The notes under the pieces: model-generated
What the model saw: only the letters and a program-made list of their open reading frames with translations
Databases searched by the model: none
What the model was told of the DNA's origin: nothing
NCBI GenBank assembly: GCA_025800435.1
Contig: JAOXRV010000485.1
Location: 1 to 7,518, forward strand
Reading direction: 5' to 3'
Length of the DNA: 7,518 nucleotides
DNA from: Cellvibrionaceae bacterium
GTDB taxonomy: Bacteria > Pseudomonadota > Gammaproteobacteria > Pseudomonadales > Cellvibrionaceae
Translations under genes and position numbers: made by a program
Part shown: positions 5,645 to 7,518 of the stretch, piece after piece
Position numbering within the stretch: the stretch's first letter is position 1
How the letters are laid out: every line of letters starts with the position of its first letter

Positions 5645-6241
5645 TTAATCAACGCTTTTTAGCCTGGCTTTAAAGGCTTGCAGTGACATTGGACGCTGGG
5701 TGCCGGTGGCAGCATTTAGGTTAGCCACTTCGCCGTGGCTGAGGGCGTGCTTACTGGCGGCAGATTTGCCCAAGCTGACTATCGCCCGGCCCTGACTGCT
5801 GTACATGGCCCTGCCCTTCGCGCTGCGTTTGACCAGGTAATGACCCTGGCCCCAGCCACTGAGGGGGTGAATACCAGCCTGCTGTGCCTGGCCCTGGCGC
5901 ACAAAATACACCCCGTGCTCACCGTATTTGGGCAGCCCCATTCCGGCAACCTTTAAGGTTTTGCCCTCGGCGCGCCCACCCAGGTATTTAAGGGTTATGC
6001 GCTTGCCCTCGTGGCGACCGCGCAGCACCTCAATAATATCGAAATGGACATAGGTCACCACCATTCGCGGGCCTTCCAGGCGGCTTTCAATGCCGCTGAC
6101 CTCGCCTTCAAACACCAGCTCTGAGGCCTTGGCTACCTGGTCAAAATTCTGTTGAATAATCGAAGTAGCCTGGGCCCCAACTGCGCCCAGTAATAGTCCC
6201 AAACCAATGATTAATTGTTTGTAGAAATGAGTGAAATTCAT
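5645..6241 (-). CDS. Exported protein of unknown function, partner of the matrixin protease
   Basis: I do not recognise a named function. The chosen ATG (6241) has AGGAG eight bases upstream and begins a clear signal peptide: MNFTHFYKQL, a hydrophobic core IIGLGLLLGAVG, then AQA with cleavage predicted after residue 25. An in-frame ATG at 6274 would add 11 residues that overlap the protease gene, and is less likely. The mature protein (about 173 residues, no cysteine) has alternating short hydrophobic strands: ELVFEGEVSGIE (41-52), VVTYVHFDIIEVLRG (61-75), KRITLKYLGG (80-89), GEHGVYFVRQG (107-117), then PLSGWGQGHYLV (126-137). This suggests a compact beta-rich fold. The C-terminal third is basic and Ala/Ser/Lys rich. 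Its start lies two bases after the protease stop, so the two are co-transcribed and probably translationally coupled. A role as inhibitor, chaperone, substrate or surface anchor of the protease is inference from position only. Confidence 0.8.
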   Translation of the reverse strand: MNFTHFYKQLIIGLGLLLGAVGAQATSIIQQNFDQVAKASELVFEGEVSGIESRLEGPRMVVTYVHFDIIEVLRGRHEGKRITLKYLGGRAEGKTLKVAGMGLPKYGEHGVYFVRQGQAQQAGIHPLSGWGQGHYLVKRSAKGRAMYSSQGRAIVSLGKSAASKHALSHGEVANLNAATGTQRPMSLQAFKARLKSVD

Positions 6242-6243
6242 TA

Positions 6244-7368
6244 TTAGCGCTCCTGAATATAGCGAATATCCCATTTTTGGGTTCCTTTATCCCAACCCAA
6301 ATCCACTTGGTAGCGGCGCCCGTCAACCTCCACTTGCTGCAGTATAATTTCGTTCTTGCCGCGCACGCTGATCGGCCCGGTTATCTCAACCCGCTCGGCG
6401 CTATCGACAAAGGCGGTGGACATCAGGCCGCTGACAATTTCAGTACTGGTGCTACTTTCATTGCCGTTATCGTCGGTCACTTTAACCCTTACTTGGTGGC
6501 GCCCTGGCCTCAGCAGACCCCAGTTATAGGCCATGGAAAAGCCAGCACTTTGGGCGCGGGGATACTGGGGAAAAGCGTTGCCCACATCGCCACGAGCACC
6601 GCCAAAGGGTATCCGGCTGATAAATTTATCATCGATAAACAACTCAATTTTTTTAATTCGGTCGCGGGCCACGGCCCAGCCGCGAATATTGCCAATGCCG
6701 GTATAAAGTCGGTCGGCAATCGGCTCCTCAAGATTGAGGCGAATTGCCTGCTCATCGGAATAGAGAATGTTAAGGCCCTGCAAATCATCGGCGCTGGGGT
6801 TGCGCTGGGCGCCATAATAAGGGTACATCACCGTGGCAATCTCTTCGTCTTCCTCGTGATCCAAGCCGAGAAAATGGCCTATTTCATGCACCGCCACGCG
6901 GTAAAAATCGTAGCGAGGCTGATTGTTCGCGGCGCCGTTCACCTCCCACTGTTTATTAGAATTAAAAATAATGTCGCGCTCGGTATAGTAATCACCCTCG
7001 TAAAAGTTAAGGGTTACCGCCAGGGTAAAATAATCAAAGGATAAGCCGCACCAGGTATCGGCAAACACCGCCACGTTTTTATTGCCATCGCCAGGGATAT
7101 CAAAATAGGAAACTCCTGCACAGGGCTGGTAATCGCCGTTTTCGATATTGAGCTGTATACCGTCTACCCCGCTATTCCAGGCATCCGCCGCCTTGACCAT
7201 CTGATAGTGCCAATCGACACCGGGAAAAACATCGTGGTTAAGGTTGGTATGGAGGGTAACTTCGCTACTGCGCCATTTGCCGCCGTCTAAATCCGAGGCC
7301 AAGCTTAGGCTGGGCAGCAGCGCCAGAACAGCGCTTAGGCCCAGCCGGGGCAGATTAGATACAAACAT
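6244..7368 (-). CDS. Secreted matrixin-family zinc metalloprotease (M10-like)
   Basis: The ATG at 7368 has AGGAG seven bases upstream and starts a signal peptide (MFVSNLPRLGLSAVLALLPSLSLA, cleavage near residue 24). An upstream in-frame ATG at 7470 adds 34 residues without export features and is rejected. The 374-residue precursor has a metzincin zinc site HEIGHFLGLDH (His161, Glu162, His165, His171) with a Met-turn methionine in VMYPYYG (Met181). The downstream SADDLQGLNILY helix is typical of matrixins. Cys83 and Cys107 are the only cysteines in the mature protein and could form a disulfide. After about residue 214 comes a beta-sandwich domain (GNIRGWAVARDRIKKIELFIDD, then GGARGDVGNAFPQYP and GRHQVRVKVTDDNGN), Ig-like and probably for substrate or surface binding. 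There is no propeptide or cysteine switch between the signal peptide and the catalytic domain. The protein is exported via Sec; the final location and substrate are unknown. It is the first gene of an operon with the exported protein downstream. Confidence 0.92.
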   Translation of the reverse strand: MFVSNLPRLGLSAVLALLPSLSLASDLDGGKWRSSEVTLHTNLNHDVFPGVDWHYQMVKAADAWNSGVDGIQLNIENGDYQPCAGVSYFDIPGDGNKNVAVFADTWCGLSFDYFTLAVTLNFYEGDYYTERDIIFNSNKQWEVNGAANNQPRYDFYRVAVHEIGHFLGLDHEEDEEIATVMYPYYGAQRNPSADDLQGLNILYSDEQAIRLNLEEPIADRLYTGIGNIRGWAVARDRIKKIELFIDDKFISRIPFGGARGDVGNAFPQYPRAQSAGFSMAYNWGLLRPGRHQVRVKVTDDNGNESSTSTEIVSGLMSTAFVDSAERVEITGPISVRGKNEIILQQVEVDGRRYQVDLGWDKGTQKWDIRYIQER

Positions 7369-7412
7369 CGAATAACTCCTTTTATAGTATCTACAATACA
7401 CCGTTGCAACAT

Positions 7413-7442
7413 AGCATAATTGGCCCCTGGGCGTCTCAGCAA
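7413..7442 (-). promoter_or_regulatory. Possible promoter of the matrixin operon
   Basis: On the minus strand, TTGCTG (7442-7437) and TATGCT (7418-7413) are separated by 18 bases and match three and four of six consensus positions. This would start transcription near 7406, leaving the AGGAG at 7380-7376 in the leader. A better-matching pair, TTGCAA (7409-7404) and TATAAA (7386-7381) at 17 bases, would start transcription downstream of the ribosome binding site. It is therefore less likely unless a shortened transcript is made. Confidence 0.25.
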
Positions 7443-7462
7443 ACCGACCCATTTTTGCGCCT

Positions 7463-7518
7463 TTACACACTTTGGCGGGCAGCTTGGGTTTTTGCCTGCG
7501 CCAGCTGATCGAAAAACA
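7463..7518 (-). CDS. Probable C-terminal fragment of an upstream gene (partial)
   Basis: Entering from the right edge on the minus strand, one frame is open and reads FFDQLAQAKTQAARQSV before TAA at 7465-7463. The composition (Gln/Ala/Lys, helical) is that of an ordinary protein C terminus, and codon use matches the neighbours. The stop lies 94 bases before the protease start, leaving room for a promoter. Seventeen residues are too few to name the product. The call rests on open frame and composition only. Confidence 0.35.
   Translation of the reverse strand, partial: FFDQLAQAKTQAARQSV

Noticed and set aside
6277..7044. 255-codon plus-strand open frame opposite the protease gene
   Set aside because: It is antisense to a gene with a signal peptide, zinc motif and Met-turn. 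Its translation shows no family motif and it has no ribosome binding site, so it is a shadow of codon bias.
7381..7409. TTGCAA-17-TATAAA promoter-like pair before the protease
   Set aside because: It matches consensus better than the listed promoter, but transcription would begin after the ribosome binding site.
7369..7470. Upstream in-frame ATG (7470) for the protease
   Set aside because: It would add 34 residues before the signal peptide and bury the AGGAG-preceded start at 7368.

Overview
The window looks like a chromosomal segment of a marine-type gammaproteobacterium. The basis is the closeness of the RhlE, FadH and WHG-type TetR proteins to gammaproteobacterial families, a moderately GC-rich but A/T-tolerant codon use, and AGGAG-type ribosome binding sites. 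The exact lineage (for example Cellvibrionales/Spongiibacteraceae) is inference. No insertion sequence, prophage gene, CRISPR array, tRNA or rRNA is visible.

Bases 1-1127 (+) hold the 3' end of an RhlE-type DEAD-box RNA helicase with a Lys/Asn/Gly repeat tail. Two bases downstream follows a NYN-domain (LabA/DUF88-like) putative nuclease. Bases 1128-1570 contain no long gene. They do contain a strong hairpin, a U-tract terminator and a 41-codon minus-strand gene for a single-helix membrane protein. That small gene is preceded by a near-consensus FNR/ANR box placed as expected for a class II activated promoter.

Bases 1571-5596 form an auxiliary beta-oxidation module. A WHG-type TetR regulator (-) is divergent from a three-gene operon (+): a Delta3,5-Delta2,4-dienoyl-CoA isomerase-like crotonase, an NTF2/SnoaL-like small protein, and 2,4-dienoyl-CoA reductase FadH. 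The 123-bp divergent region carries a perfect TTGACA-N-TGTCAA palindrome over both predicted -35 elements, so one operator could control both directions. The two recognised enzymes are consecutive steps in the reductase-dependent breakdown of unsaturated acyl-CoAs.

Bases 5645-7368 (-) form a two-gene secretory operon: a matrixin-type zinc metalloprotease without a visible propeptide, and, two bases downstream, an unrecognised exported protein of about 173 mature residues. The last 56 bases contain what is probably the C-terminal end of another minus-strand gene.

The most interesting items are the FNR-box-linked micro-gene (possibly a CcoM-like cbb3 oxidase subunit), the matrixin plus exported-partner pair, and the RhlE-NYN pair.
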